Shown here: positions 25,201-34,688 of the stretch, piece by piece
How the letters are laid out: every line of letters begins with the position of its first letter
Numbering within the stretch: the stretch's first letter is position 1
Assembly (NCBI RefSeq): GCF_000158175.1
Contig: NZ_DS999411.1
Coordinates: forward strand, 2,450,714 to 2,514,713
From: Luminiphilus syltensis NOR5-1B
GTDB lineage: Bacteria > Pseudomonadota > Gammaproteobacteria > Pseudomonadales > Halieaceae
DNA: 64,000 nt
Direction of reading: 5' to 3'
Notes under the pieces: model-generated
Told to the model about the DNA's origin: nothing
The model's database searches: none
Seen by the model: only the letters and a program-made list of their open reading frames with translations
Translations under genes and position numbers: made by a program

Positions 25201-26177
25201 TGCTCTGGGTTCTGTAACAGCTCGATAATGCGTTGGGCATACCCCTGCGCATTATTGGGGTGGGTAACGTAACCGTTAAAGCCATCGGAAATCAGCTCTT
25301 CCTGGGTCGCATCACCGCCGCTGTGGGTCACTACCGGCAGGCCAGTTGACATTGCCTCACCGATTGCGACACCAAACGACTCACCGAGGTTGGATCCGTG
25401 GCTGAATACATTGATGCCGTACAGAAATTCACTGAGTGTCTTGTTATCGATCGCCGGTGGAAATTCCCGGACCATATCGAGGCAGTGAATCGCTTTGATT
25501 TTTTGCCGATACTCGTCCGGGAGGCCAATGATGTGGAAGCGCGCATCGGGTAGCACCTCTCTGATGTGCGGTAGGCTATCGACGTTGATATCGTGCCATT
25601 TTGCCGCCGCTGCGCGACTGTGACGACCAAAGATGGGTCTGGACAGGTCGCGGGGCCGTGAGTGCTGATCCCAGGATCTGGTTTCAATAGGCATGTACAT
25701 GGCGACACACTTTTCTGGCGCGTATTCCGCACCGGCGCGCGCGGCGTAGATGTGCCGCTGTGCCTTGCTGAGCAGGATGTGTCGGTGAATCTTATGGGTG
25801 TCCGCTGACGGATCGAAATGGCCGAAAATATTATGTTCGACAAGGATTTTTACGCCGGCGTTGGTAAACGTTTTTATCAGCTTTTCATCGGTGACGCCCA
25901 TGCGATGAAAGTGCACGATATCAATGCCTCGCGAGCGGATCCATGCGGCCATTTCGACCGGGTTTTGATTGATAAAAATCTCGGTGGCAGAGCGCTTAAA
26001 AGCCGCGAGGCGTTCACCACCGCGCCAGCCTGCCGCGAATACCGCGTACTTGTTTTTTGGCAGGTGTTCAACAAACAGCTGTGCCGTTTTCTCGGTGCCA
26101 CCCATGGACCACTGATTTGTCCACTCGAGGACCTTGATCAAGGCGACTGCGCTGCATAATTGGCTTGCAATGAGCAT
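25146..26177 (-). CDS. GT4-type glycosyltransferase, probably 3'-truncated
   Basis: This 343-aa GT-B protein shows an N-terminal acceptor domain (IKVLEWTNQWSMGGTEK, DIVHFHRMGVT) and a donor-binding domain with VFSHGSNLGESFGVAIGEAMSTGLPVV, the GT4 E-x7-E region. The expected final helix is shortened: after RIIELLQNPEQMATQ the chain runs into CDAACR, which comes from the opposite-strand fragment. It lacks perhaps 20-40 residues, so activity is uncertain. The start is also unclear; TTG at 26141 would give the more typical opening LIKVLEW, while ATG at 26177 adds 12 residues. Confidence 0.7.
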   Translation of the reverse strand: MLIASQLCSAVALIKVLEWTNQWSMGGTEKTAQLFVEHLPKNKYAVFAAGWRGGERLAAFKRSATEIFINQNPVEMAAWIRSRGIDIVHFHRMGVTDEKLIKTFTNAGVKILVEHNIFGHFDPSADTHKIHRHILLSKAQRHIYAARAGAEYAPEKCVAMYMPIETRSWDQHSRPRDLSRPIFGRHSRAAAAKWHDINVDSLPHIREVLPDARFHIIGLPDEYRQKIKAIHCLDMVREFPPAIDNKTLSEFLYGINVFSHGSNLGESFGVAIGEAMSTGLPVVTHSGGDATQEELISDGFNGYVTHPNNAQGYAQRIIELLQNPEQMATQISRLTGACDAACR

Positions 26178-26283
26178 ACTACGTGTCGCAGTGCGACGTC
26201 AGCGCGTGGGCTGCAGTGATAGTCGAAGAGGACTTTTTATGGGCCCTCTTCAGAGCATGCCAACACAGTCGATGTGAACGGGT

Positions 26284-26961
26284 TTATCGACCGAGTATGG
26301 CCTCCACGTTATCGTGAAGCAGTTTGTCGCCGGCATAAAGCTCATGGACACGCTCGATATTTTCAGTGGTTCGCAGTTCATCGTAGCTACGGACATGGTT
26401 AAGGTGCGGAAGCTGAAAATTTCCGAGATAATCTGCGATTCGTGTTAATTCATCCTCGATGTATTCCAAACGCAAAATATCGTCGACAAGCAATTTGCCC
26501 TCATTGATGCAGTAATCGGTCATCGGGCGAAAGTGGTCGTAATGGCGTTTTTCAAAAAAACGTTTTTCACTCACTATGCGTTTTGCTTTTTCCAGATAAG
26601 CGGTGAATCCAAGATCCTCGAATTCCCCATGCGCGTCATGTTGCTTCTGCCAGAAAAAGTCAGAGGCCATGCGATCAAAGGGTTCTCTGATCACGGTAAA
26701 TTTGAAATAAGACTGTAGCGTGTGTTCGTCGATCAGCCCTGCGCGCAGTAATTCAGGAGCCGTCATATGTTGTAGGGTCAGGACATTTTTCTCAATGGCG
26801 CGTATGCCGTAAAGATTGGCCATGCTGTTGAGGTTGAAATGAGCCTCAAATGAAGTCCCGCCGCAACGCGGTATGTGGAAGAAAATAAACTTTCTCGCGT
26901 GGCAGATTGGCACGAAACCACCCCTTTTTCTTTCTTGATCCGGTGTATGGGTTATGCCCAC
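26284..26961 (-). CDS. Sulfotransferase family 2 protein
   Basis: This 225-aa PAPS-dependent sulfotransferase has the 5'-phosphosulfate loop FFHIPRCGGTSFEAHF (about 27-42) and the 3'-phosphate site FKFTVIREPFDRMASDFFW (about 87-105). The late acidic region and LPHLNHV are typical of bacterial carbohydrate sulfotransferases. No membrane segment is present. It lies between the GT4 gene and the UDP-xylose synthase gene, so it probably sulfates a surface glycan or the glycopeptide of the nearby operon (inference). Confidence 0.82.
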   Translation of the reverse strand: MGITHTPDQERKRGGFVPICHARKFIFFHIPRCGGTSFEAHFNLNSMANLYGIRAIEKNVLTLQHMTAPELLRAGLIDEHTLQSYFKFTVIREPFDRMASDFFWQKQHDAHGEFEDLGFTAYLEKAKRIVSEKRFFEKRHYDHFRPMTDYCINEGKLLVDDILRLEYIEDELTRIADYLGNFQLPHLNHVRSYDELRTTENIERVHELYAGDKLLHDNVEAILGR

Positions 26962-27101
26962 TGGCCAGAACGTACCTTATGTGACGGGACTGGAAGGCCA
27001 GGCCCCTATGGGAGGGGCCAATAATCCTTCCATTTGGCTGCTGTTTGGACACATGTGGCAAGCGCAGTTTGGCAAAGACTTTTATGATCCATTATGCTGG
27101 T

Positions 27102-28067
27102 TCAGCCTGTTTTGGGTAGGCGTGTCTTGAAGAAGTCGATGGTTTTTCCAAGTCCTTCGTCAAGGCTGACGGTAGGTTGCCATCCAAGGACTTCCTGCGC
27201 CTTTTCGATATTCGGCCGCCTCCGCTTCGGGTCGTCCTGCGGAAGGGGAAGCTCCACCCATTCAGATGTTGAATTTGTCATTACAAGGATTTTATTGGCC
27301 AGTTCGCGGACGGTGAATTCGGCCGGGTTGCCCAGATTGATCGGACCTGTGACTTTCCTGTCGCTTTCCATTAATTGTATGAGACCGTCAATCAGATCGT
27401 CGACGTAGCAAAATGAACGTGTCTGCTCCCCGTTTCCATAGATCGTGATGGGATCCCCACGCAGGGCCTGGGTGATGAGGTTTGACACTACGCGACCGTC
27501 GGCATGATGCATCCTAGGACCGTAGGTGTTGAAGATACGAGCCACCTTGATATCAAGCGCGTGTTGCCGGTGATAGTCGAAAAACAGCGTTTCTGCGCAG
27601 CGTTTCCCCTCGTCGTAGCACGACCTTGGCCCAATCGGGTTGACGTTGCCCCAGTAGCTCTCAGATTGGGGATGTACGGATGGATCGCCGTAGACTTCCG
27701 AGGTTGAGGCCTGAAGAATCCTGCATTTCAACCGCTTGGCAAGGCCCAGCATATTGATTGCGCCGTGCACTGAGGTCTTTGTCGTTTGAACCGGGTCATA
27801 CTGGTAGTGAATCGGCGAAGCAGGACAGGCCAGATTGTAGATTTCATCGACCTCGACATACAGGGGTAGCGTTATATCGTGGCGCATGAATTCAAAGCGG
27901 GGGTGGTTGTGAAGGTGGTCTATATTGCGCTTGGTGCCGGTGAACAGGTTGTCCACGCACAACAACTCGTGGCCCTGATCCAGAAGCCGGTCAATAAGAT
28001 GGGAGCCGAGAAATCCGGCGCCGCCGGTAACCAAAATGCGTTTACGGCTTTCGTGTAGGCGTGTCAT
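27102..28067 (-). CDS. uxs: UDP-glucuronate decarboxylase (UDP-xylose synthase)
   Basis: This 321-aa extended SDR enzyme converts UDP-glucuronate to UDP-xylose with NAD. The NAD motif GGAGFLG lies at 15-21, [12 protein letters not shown] (81-92) is specific to UXS proteins, the catalytic set is TSE at 122-124 with Tyr151 and Lys155 in YDEGK, and [20 protein letters not shown] is the family hallmark. Length is that of soluble bacterial UXS. It supplies UDP-xylose, the 4-epimer of UDP-L-arabinopyranose, which suits pentosyl transfer by the nearby HPAT-like enzymes, although LPS use is also possible. Confidence 0.92.
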   Translation of the reverse strand: MTRLHESRKRILVTGGAGFLGSHLIDRLLDQGHELLCVDNLFTGTKRNIDHLHNHPRFEFMRHDITLPLYVEVDEIYNLACPASPIHYQYDPVQTTKTSVHGAINMLGLAKRLKCRILQASTSEVYGDPSVHPQSESYWGNVNPIGPRSCYDEGKRCAETLFFDYHRQHALDIKVARIFNTYGPRMHHADGRVVSNLITQALRGDPITIYGNGEQTRSFCYVDDLIDGLIQLMESDRKVTGPINLGNPAEFTVRELANKILVMTNSTSEWVELPLPQDDPKRRRPNIEKAQEVLGWQPTVSLDEGLGKTIDFFKTRLPKTG

Positions 28068-28638
28068 GGAGCATCCTTATTTCCAGGGCTTGCCGACATC
28101 GACATCTCAGGCCAGCGAATACACCCTTTGTCTTGCGATCGTTCGCCATACCGAAGAGCGCCACTCTCCGGGCTGGCGTTTTAGCCGATATCTCCGCGTC
28201 CAACTGTAACCCCCCATTCATGCTTCACGGTGCGATACGGGCATTTTGAGTCGGCTCGTCAGGTTAAATGTACATCATTGTAATCTGTCGCTCATTGGCT
28301 CAATCAACGACTCGCTGTGAAACGGTCTACTTTGCCTCGAGTGAGACACCGCTGACCTACGTTTTCCTGTCTCTGCGGATAGTTACAGGGAGGCAAATGA
28401 TCCAGACTGTCAGGGGGCCGCTCATGGCTACGGATAGCGAACGTTAGCGGGCAGATGAACGACGACTATCGACCCACCAGTGAGCGCCTGTTAGGTCTTA
28501 CTGCAGGGGAGGGGCGTGATTCGATATTTCAAACGAAACAAACTGACAGCGTGTTTTTGCGGTGATGTGATGGTTTAATCATCCCAGCCACCGTTACTGA
28601 AGACTTAAGAGACCGCCAATAAGAGACGAGGAAGAATA
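28068..28638. other. Intergenic region, 571 bp
   Basis: I see no convincing gene, RNA or repeat in this stretch between the divergently transcribed uxs and OYE-type genes. Short open frames lack ribosome binding sites and family motifs. It should contain both promoters; an AGGAAG lies just before the ATG at 28639. It marks the right boundary of the glycan-modification region. Confidence 0.5.
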
Positions 28639-30723
28639 ATGAGTAAAAGTACTAAGTCGAATTACCCGAACCTGTTTTCCAATTTTAAGATCGGTTCTCA
28701 TACGATTTCCAATCGCGTCACCATGGCTGCGACCGCAGAGGTCTTTTCTATTCCAGACGGCTTGATATCAAAGCGGAATGTCTACTTTTTACGCGAAATT
28801 GCCCGCGGCGGTACCGGCTTGATTATTGCCGGCAATCGCTTGACCCAGGAGCATTCGTCGGCGCCGTGCAGAGGTTATTCCTGGGGCTTTCTTAAGAAAA
28901 ATATGCAGCGTGATCGAGTGCTCACCGATGCGGTGCACAAGTACGGATCGAAGATTTTCGTGCAGTTCAATCATTTCGGCTCCCAGGCCAATACGATGAG
29001 TAATGATGATTATCGTAATCTCATTTCATCATGCACGATGAAGTCGCCTTCCTGGGGTGAAACCCCCAAGCCGATGGATCGGGCGGACATGGATGAGGTG
29101 CGTGATAAGTGGGCGCTGTCTGCAAAAATAGCCGAAGGGTCTGGGTTTGATGGCACAGAAATCCATATGGCCAATGGCTATCTCATGCATCAGTTCCTGT
29201 CTCTTACCTACAACAAGCGTACTGATGAGTATGGTGGTTCGCTTGAAAATCGCATGCGTTATCCGCTGGAGATTTTGGAGGCCGTTCGAGCCGCAACCAA
29301 TAAGAATTTTGCGGTCGGTGTCAGGCTGTGTGCCGATGAGATGTTTCCCGGCGGGATGGGCGCTGAGGAGTGTGCCGTTATGGCGCAGCGGTTTGTGGAA
29401 ACCGGCCTTGTTGATTACATCAGCCTGGCGGGAGGTAGCTACCACGCCTACTCCTACGAGGTGCCGCCCGAGGATCTGCCGGAAGGTTGGTTGATTTCGA
29501 GAGCCCGAAAGATCAAGAAAAAAGTTGATGTGCCGGTCATTGTCTCGGGTGCGATCACGCGGCCCGAGATGGGCGAGAAAGCGATTGCCACCGGGGCTGC
29601 AGACGCTATCGCCATGTCGCGGCCGCTGATGGCGGACCCGGAATGGGCAGAAAAGGCAAAGGCAAATAAGGCCGATGAGATTACCCACTGTATTCGCTGC
29701 AATCAGGGCTGTATTAACCGAATTTACCGCGCCTCACCTATAGGCTGCACCATCAATCCTGCTTCCGGTCGCGAAGAAATTTTTGGGCGTGATTCCCTCG
29801 ATAAAGCATCGTCCCCCGGAAAATGGGTTGTCATCGGCGGGGGTCCCGCCGGTATGCATGCGGCAAACGTTCTGGCTACTCGCGGGCATCGTGTGACGCT
29901 AATCGAAAAATCAGCGAAGCTCGGGGGTCAGGTCAATTTGATTATCAAGCAGCCCAATCGCAAGTCGTTTAAGCCGTTGATCACCGACCTGGCTCGAAAA
30001 CTCGACATTTTGGGTGTCCGGGTAAAGCTAAAGACCACGGCAACTGTTCAGTCTATTGCTCGCATGAAACCCGACGGAGTCATTGTGGCCACCGGATCGA
30101 CCCCGCTGAAAGATGGCTTTTCGGTAGCCGCGCCATTTGTAGAAAAGCTTCCCGGCGTTGATCAGGACAATGTATTAACCACTTGGGATGTTTTGAAGGG
30201 GAAGAAGGTTGGCAATCGGGTGCTGATACTTGACGATGACGGTACCCGGCACGCGGCGGGTACCGCCCAATTCTTGTTGAACAAGGGGCACAACGTCAGC
30301 GCAGTAACGCGTTTTCCCATGTATGCCCCGATCACGGGACAGACCTTGGAAATGGCCCTCGTTTACTCCGACGTATTCGCGAAGGAGTTGAATGTGGTTG
30401 CCAACTCATGGGTTCAGTCGATCAAGGGCAAATCAGCAACGCTATACCATCTTTATACCGGTAAAGAGACCCGGCTCAGGAATATCGATACCTTTGTCCT
30501 GGCAGGGGGTGCGGAGGCGAATAACGCGCTGTTCCACGATCTTGAAGCCAAACTGGATAACGTTCATCTCATCGGTGATGCACTTGCGCCGCGATCATTG
30601 GATCATGTGATTTATGAGGCCGAACTTGCGGGGAGAGAAATCCTGACTGAAGACTCGAGGTACATACAGACGGGCGAGCTGGACGGCTGGGATAAAGCCG
30701 TCGAGAGCGTCGTGTCTGGTTAG
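28639..30723 (+). CDS. FMN/4Fe-4S/FAD oxidoreductase, 2,4-dienoyl-CoA reductase type
   Basis: This 694-aa protein has the three-part layout of 2,4-dienoyl-CoA reductase and trimethylamine dehydrogenase. An Old Yellow Enzyme TIM barrel (about 10-345) carries GSKIFVQFNHFGSQ, EIHMANGYLMHQFLS and RTDEYGGSLENR. An iron-sulfur site follows with CIRCNQGC and a later Cys in PIGCTINP. The C-terminal FAD/NAD domain has VIGGGPAGMHAA. It reduces an enoyl or enone substrate or demethylates an amine; the substrate cannot be chosen from sequence. Monocistronic, with AGGAAG before the start. Confidence 0.9.
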   Translation: MSKSTKSNYPNLFSNFKIGSHTISNRVTMAATAEVFSIPDGLISKRNVYFLREIARGGTGLIIAGNRLTQEHSSAPCRGYSWGFLKKNMQRDRVLTDAVHKYGSKIFVQFNHFGSQANTMSNDDYRNLISSCTMKSPSWGETPKPMDRADMDEVRDKWALSAKIAEGSGFDGTEIHMANGYLMHQFLSLTYNKRTDEYGGSLENRMRYPLEILEAVRAATNKNFAVGVRLCADEMFPGGMGAEECAVMAQRFVETGLVDYISLAGGSYHAYSYEVPPEDLPEGWLISRARKIKKKVDVPVIVSGAITRPEMGEKAIATGAADAIAMSRPLMADPEWAEKAKANKADEITHCIRCNQGCINRIYRASPIGCTINPASGREEIFGRDSLDKASSPGKWVVIGGGPAGMHAANVLATRGHRVTLIEKSAKLGGQVNLIIKQPNRKSFKPLITDLARKLDILGVRVKLKTTATVQSIARMKPDGVIVATGSTPLKDGFSVAAPFVEKLPGVDQDNVLTTWDVLKGKKVGNRVLILDDDGTRHAAGTAQFLLNKGHNVSAVTRFPMYAPITGQTLEMALVYSDVFAKELNVVANSWVQSIKGKSATLYHLYTGKETRLRNIDTFVLAGGAEANNALFHDLEAKLDNVHLIGDALAPRSLDHVIYEAELAGREILTEDSRYIQTGELDGWDKAVESVVSG

Positions 30724-30968
30724 CATCGTTTCGATATCAGCCGCACCCGGCCAGCGCTGCGCTCAAACAATGGGGTTGCGCGCGCGGATCCATCGAACAA
30801 GTGGTTTCGTTACGTCAGCGGCGGCAGCTTCCGGTTCAGCATTGCCGCTGCCGCCCAGTACCTTTGGGCAGAAGCTGGGAAACTCGGGTTTAGCGGTGTG
30901 ACACTGGTGGGGAAGTAGCCAGCCCCATCCTATTCTAGTAAGACAGAATTAAATGGTAGGGACGCACT

Positions 30969-31589
30969 GTGAACTCAGAAAGCCGCTTTGTTTATGTACA
31001 CGATCCCATGTGCAGCTGGTGCTGGGGTCATCGACCCGTATGGGATGTGCTGTCCGCCGAAATCGGGAAAAGGGTGCCTGTTGAATACCGAGTGGGTGGG
31101 CTCGCGCCCGATAGCGATGCGCCCATGCCCGAAGAGCAGCAGGCCGTTATTTCTGCGACCTGGCGGCGAATACATGACTTGCTGGGTACGGAGTTCAACT
31201 TCGATTTTTGGACTACCGCCAAACCTCGTCGATCTACCTACCCGGCCTGTCGGGCGAGTATCGCCGCGCGCTGGCAAGACGCAGAGTTGGCGATGGTCGA
31301 TGCCCTACAGCGCGCCTACTATTTGCGAGCCATGAATCCGTCGGATACCGCGGTACATGTGCAATTGGCTGGGGAACTCGGCCTGGATATTGATCGATTT
31401 ACCGCGGACCTTGGCTCGGATTCCTTACAGGATGAGTTCACGGCTGAGCTCGAATTTTCGCGAAGCCTGCCGATACAGGGTTTCCCCTCGCTGGTGTTAG
31501 TTCACAAGGGAATGGCCCACAGCATCGAACTCGACTATAAGGATCACCGAGCCGCCCTCAAACAGGTCGACACTATTCTGGCGGCGTAG
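30969..31589 (+). CDS. DsbA-family (FrnE-like) oxidoreductase
   Basis: This 206-aa cytoplasmic thioredoxin-fold protein has the redox pair CSWC at residues 15-18 (DPMCSWCWGH), an inserted helical domain, and the cis-Pro loop near IQGFPSLVL. Relatives of the FrnE/DsbA-like group act as thiol oxidoreductases or isomerases, and some work in antibiotic or stress pathways. The start is GTG at 30969 with GGGA a few bases upstream. No signal peptide is seen. Its neighbours give no shared pathway. Confidence 0.85.
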   Translation: MNSESRFVYVHDPMCSWCWGHRPVWDVLSAEIGKRVPVEYRVGGLAPDSDAPMPEEQQAVISATWRRIHDLLGTEFNFDFWTTAKPRRSTYPACRASIAARWQDAELAMVDALQRAYYLRAMNPSDTAVHVQLAGELGLDIDRFTADLGSDSLQDEFTAELEFSRSLPIQGFPSLVLVHKGMAHSIELDYKDHRAALKQVDTILAA

Positions 31590-31679
31590 GTGCTTCCGCG
31601 TCAGCGCTTGCCGGCGCGCCTTGCGCATGAGTCTAACGATTTCCGTGCTGCCAGCGGTTAGAGCGCCGCTGATCTCCCG

Positions 31680-32513
31680 TTAGGTTCTGGGCCAGACCTG
31701 CGGGAATACCTGGTCATCCGCCGGGTAGTCACCGGGACGTAAGTTGACGTCATCCTGCGATACCGTGGGATCACTGCCGGGATGCGGCCACCAAACGGCA
31801 TCGTCACCCAACCAGCGCGTAGACAGGGCCGCACGTCGTTTGTCGGTTGATTTATTGCCCTGGGCGCCGTGCAGGACCCAGGCGGAAAAAATAACGGCGT
31901 CTCCCGGTTTCACATCAAAGCCCACAATATCAAACTGATCGCGATGCGCCTCGATATCGGGTACCGGCTCACCGCCCTCTGCCCCGGTCCAGGCCTGGTT
32001 CGGATGGTCCTCGCGCGCAGCGAAGACTTCCGGGCGATAGTAGGTTCTCGCGGCGTGGGAGCCGCGGACAAATTCCATGGCGCTTTCCTCGACCGTAGTT
32101 TCCGTGAGTGCCAGCCAGATCGAGCAAATTTTATGGCCTTTGAACGGCCAGTAGGGAACGTCCTGGTGCCAGGGGGTGGGTGTGGCTGTCTCGGGCTCTT
32201 TTACCAACAGATGATCAAAGTAGAACCGCACCGTAGTGGAGTCCATTGCCTGTGCGGCGAGCTCAGCACAACCGCTGTTGAAGACGTAATCGCGAATAGT
32301 GGGATTGTGCTGCCACATGTAGCGCTCGGTAAACATCCGGTCTCTTGTCTGGCCAGGATTGGCATCATTCACCCACTGCCCGGGATTACTCAGTTGCTCG
32401 TCGACGAGGGCATTGAGGCGATCAATCCACTCTGGATCAATTACCTGAGGTAGGAAGGCTACTCCCGCGTTGTTATAGCTACTGATTTCGTCATCGGAGA
32501 GTTTGCGGGCCAT
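31680..32513 (-). CDS. Phytanoyl-CoA dioxygenase (PhyH) family protein
   Basis: This 277-aa 2OG-Fe(II) oxygenase has the iron-binding HxD in TPWHQDVPYWPF, the distal His in VLHGAQGNKS and a downstream Arg in RRAALSTRW for 2-oxoglutarate. It begins with SDDEISSYNNAGVAFLP, typical of the family. PhyH proteins hydroxylate lipids, small metabolites or halogenation substrates, and the substrate here is unknown. It is transcribed alone and is unrelated in sequence to the two prolyl-hydroxylase-like proteins at 16.6 and 19.6 kb. Confidence 0.87.
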   Translation of the reverse strand: MARKLSDDEISSYNNAGVAFLPQVIDPEWIDRLNALVDEQLSNPGQWVNDANPGQTRDRMFTERYMWQHNPTIRDYVFNSGCAELAAQAMDSTTVRFYFDHLLVKEPETATPTPWHQDVPYWPFKGHKICSIWLALTETTVEESAMEFVRGSHAARTYYRPEVFAAREDHPNQAWTGAEGGEPVPDIEAHRDQFDIVGFDVKPGDAVIFSAWVLHGAQGNKSTDKRRAALSTRWLGDDAVWWPHPGSDPTVSQDDVNLRPGDYPADDQVFPQVWPRT

Positions 32514-32741
32514 GTTGTTATCACTCCTTATACCTGCTGACGTTCACTGCTTTTTGAGTGCGCACCTCTTATCGAATGGTAGATAGGGGCGCCAAGCCGC
32601 TCTATATCGCTATGACGCAAAATGCGTGCTCGCTAGAAGAAACATTGTCTTTGAGTTTGGCTCTCTAGATCAATCCCCACAAAGACCTTTGACAGCGAAT
32701 AACTGACCCGTCTTTTGGAGTGCGGTTCCTTCCGCAAGTGG

Positions 32742-33161
32742 TCAGAAGTTGAGGAAGACACCGCGTTCGTTGAACCAGCGTTCGTCAAGCTCCCAACCAA
32801 CACCCTCGATGTACTCCGTAGATTGAACCAGCGCCATGGCACGACTCTGGTGTCGCGCCAGTTTGATCTGGGCTTCCATTACCGCAGGATCGTCGACTGT
32901 ACTGGCGCTAAGTTCCGGGAACTGCGTTCGAAGATAATGAATGACAGAAACGTCAGAGGACCGGGGCGAGCCAACAATCGCCGTGGTGTTTTCGATACGC
33001 AGCACCCGGAACTGATACGGGTAAGCGCTCAGTTGTTCATCAGCCGATAGCATCGCGTTGATCGCTTCAACGCGCTCATCTTGACCGAGCAGGTTGTAAG
33101 CCACAACGGCCACGATAAGAATGACCAAGACTGTCAGGTATTTTTTTGAAAAGCTGTCCAC
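32742..33161 (-). CDS. Membrane-anchored protein of unknown function (139 aa)
   Basis: I do not recognise the family. One membrane helix near the N-terminus (YLTVLVILIVAVVAYNLLG) is followed by a soluble domain of about 110 residues, with FRVLRIENTTAIVGSPRSSD and a conserved-looking end WELDERWFNERGVFLNF. A periplasmic orientation is likely because Lys residues precede the helix. The start is GTG at 33161. It lies between PhyH and an OYE-type reductase with wide gaps on both sides. It looks like a real gene because of its consistent amphipathic pattern. Confidence 0.6.
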   Translation of the reverse strand: MDSFSKKYLTVLVILIVAVVAYNLLGQDERVEAINAMLSADEQLSAYPYQFRVLRIENTTAIVGSPRSSDVSVIHYLRTQFPELSASTVDDPAVMEAQIKLARHQSRAMALVQSTEYIEGVGWELDERWFNERGVFLNF

Positions 33162-33439
33162 AGGGTGCTTCTATTCTCGAAGGGAGTTGTGATCATGTCA
33201 TGTGATTTTTTCGCCCACAAGACGTGGCCATGCCACGGCTCTGATAACGAGCTTAGGTCATGCATCACGCTTTGGTGTCATTCACCGATGGAGTTCATTC
33301 CCTCATAGGGGAGGCGTATATCAACGCCGTGAACTTCATTGTCCGATACTTTGTTCACGTTCCTGCTCAGGCAAATGTTGAAGCAGATCGGCGTGCCCGC
33401 TTTGGGGTTCTGTGAGCGAGCGGGAATTAGCAGCTCTTA

Positions 33440-34516
33440 TCAGTCGGAGACAAAGCCGTCCCAACCGCGCATATAGTCGATAAAATCAGGCCCCAGTCCT
33501 TCTTTTTTCAAGTGAGCAGCCGTCACCGGTAACTCGGCGGCTTTAAAGTCAGGATTGCGGGCTACTTGTTGGGGAAAGTCGTGATGCAGAATGGCCCCGC
33601 GGCCGAGAATTATAAAATCGAGTCCGCTATCGAGCGCGCGCTGGGCGTCAGCGGCGTTATAGATTTTTCCGGCGCCGCCGAGCTTGACGTGGCGCCGATC
33701 CAGCTCGGTAAAAAATTCCAGTAGGGTTTTCTCGTCGCTTTCCGCGTCCGCGGGAGTTTTGAACACGTCCCACAGCGACAGGTCGATATAATCGATTAGG
33801 CCATCCGCACACAGGCGCCGAGCCACCTCGACGACTTCATCCAGTTGCATGCCAAAGCGCTCGGGTGAAAGGCGAACCCCCAGACTGAAATCGGCGGGAG
33901 CGACATCGCGAACACGTTCAACCAGATCAAAAAGAATCCTCGCCCGATTTTCCAATGAGCCGCCGTAGTGATCGTCGCGCTGATTGATTTCCGAACTCAG
34001 GAACTGGCCGAGAATGTAGCCGTGGGCGGCGTGGAGTTCGACGCCGTCGAAGCCCGCCTTGGCGGCTCGACGTGCGGCGGTAACAAAATCGTCCTTAAGC
34101 TGCTCCACATCGTCAGCCGGCATCGCCTTGGCACCAAATTCATCGTTATCCGATGGGCACTCTGGTTTCCCCTCGATCAGGTCATGGGGGGTGCGCATGC
34201 CGGCGTGATGAAGCTGCACAATCGAATGCGCCCCTTCTTGATTCAGTTTGTCAGCCAGACGTGTCAGGCCGTCAAGATGGCGATCATCCCAAATGCCGAG
34301 CTGCCCCGGAAATCCAATGCCGCGTTGCCTGACATGGGCAGCACAGGTACTTACCGCACCGAACCCGCCTTCGGCACGTAGAGTCAGCCAGTGATATTCA
34401 TCATCACTGAGAACGCCGTCTTCGGCACTTTGCAGATTGGTGAGCGCTGCCAGCATGAAACGGTTGCGCCAGGCGGGGCCATGGGCGAGGGTGAGTGGTT
34501 CCTGAAGCGTGGGCAT
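33440..34516 (-). CDS. NADH:flavin oxidoreductase (Old Yellow Enzyme family)
   Basis: This 358-aa FMN-binding TIM barrel has SIVQLHHAGMR, the substrate-binding GVELHAAHGYILGQFLS, the family signature YGGSLENRARI, LGVRLSPERFG and the phosphate-binding end FIILGRGAILHHDFP. It lacks the Fe-S and FAD domains present in the protein at 28639-30723. The expected activity is reduction of activated C=C bonds. It is transcribed alone on the minus strand. The C-terminal extension after RNPDFK is ordinary for the proteobacterial subgroup. Confidence 0.88.
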   Translation of the reverse strand: MPTLQEPLTLAHGPAWRNRFMLAALTNLQSAEDGVLSDDEYHWLTLRAEGGFGAVSTCAAHVRQRGIGFPGQLGIWDDRHLDGLTRLADKLNQEGAHSIVQLHHAGMRTPHDLIEGKPECPSDNDEFGAKAMPADDVEQLKDDFVTAARRAAKAGFDGVELHAAHGYILGQFLSSEINQRDDHYGGSLENRARILFDLVERVRDVAPADFSLGVRLSPERFGMQLDEVVEVARRLCADGLIDYIDLSLWDVFKTPADAESDEKTLLEFFTELDRRHVKLGGAGKIYNAADAQRALDSGLDFIILGRGAILHHDFPQQVARNPDFKAAELPVTAAHLKKEGLGPDFIDYMRGWDGFVSD

Positions 34517-34688
34517 GCGAGGGTATTCCTTGTTTTTGCTGTGGCGTGGGAGGCGGACAATATAGCGGAATGGTGGGTTGGGGTCATGTAGTGCGAACTG
34601 CGATATCAGGCGAACATGGGGTCAAAGCAATGGAGTTTGATAGTGGTCATTAACAACGAAGCCGATTGATCCAAAGAGTCTGTCATGC

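Noticed and set aside
29029-29688. Minus-strand open frame (219 codons) inside the dienoyl-CoA reductase-type gene
   Set aside because: Antisense to a highly conserved OYE barrel; no motif or start signal.
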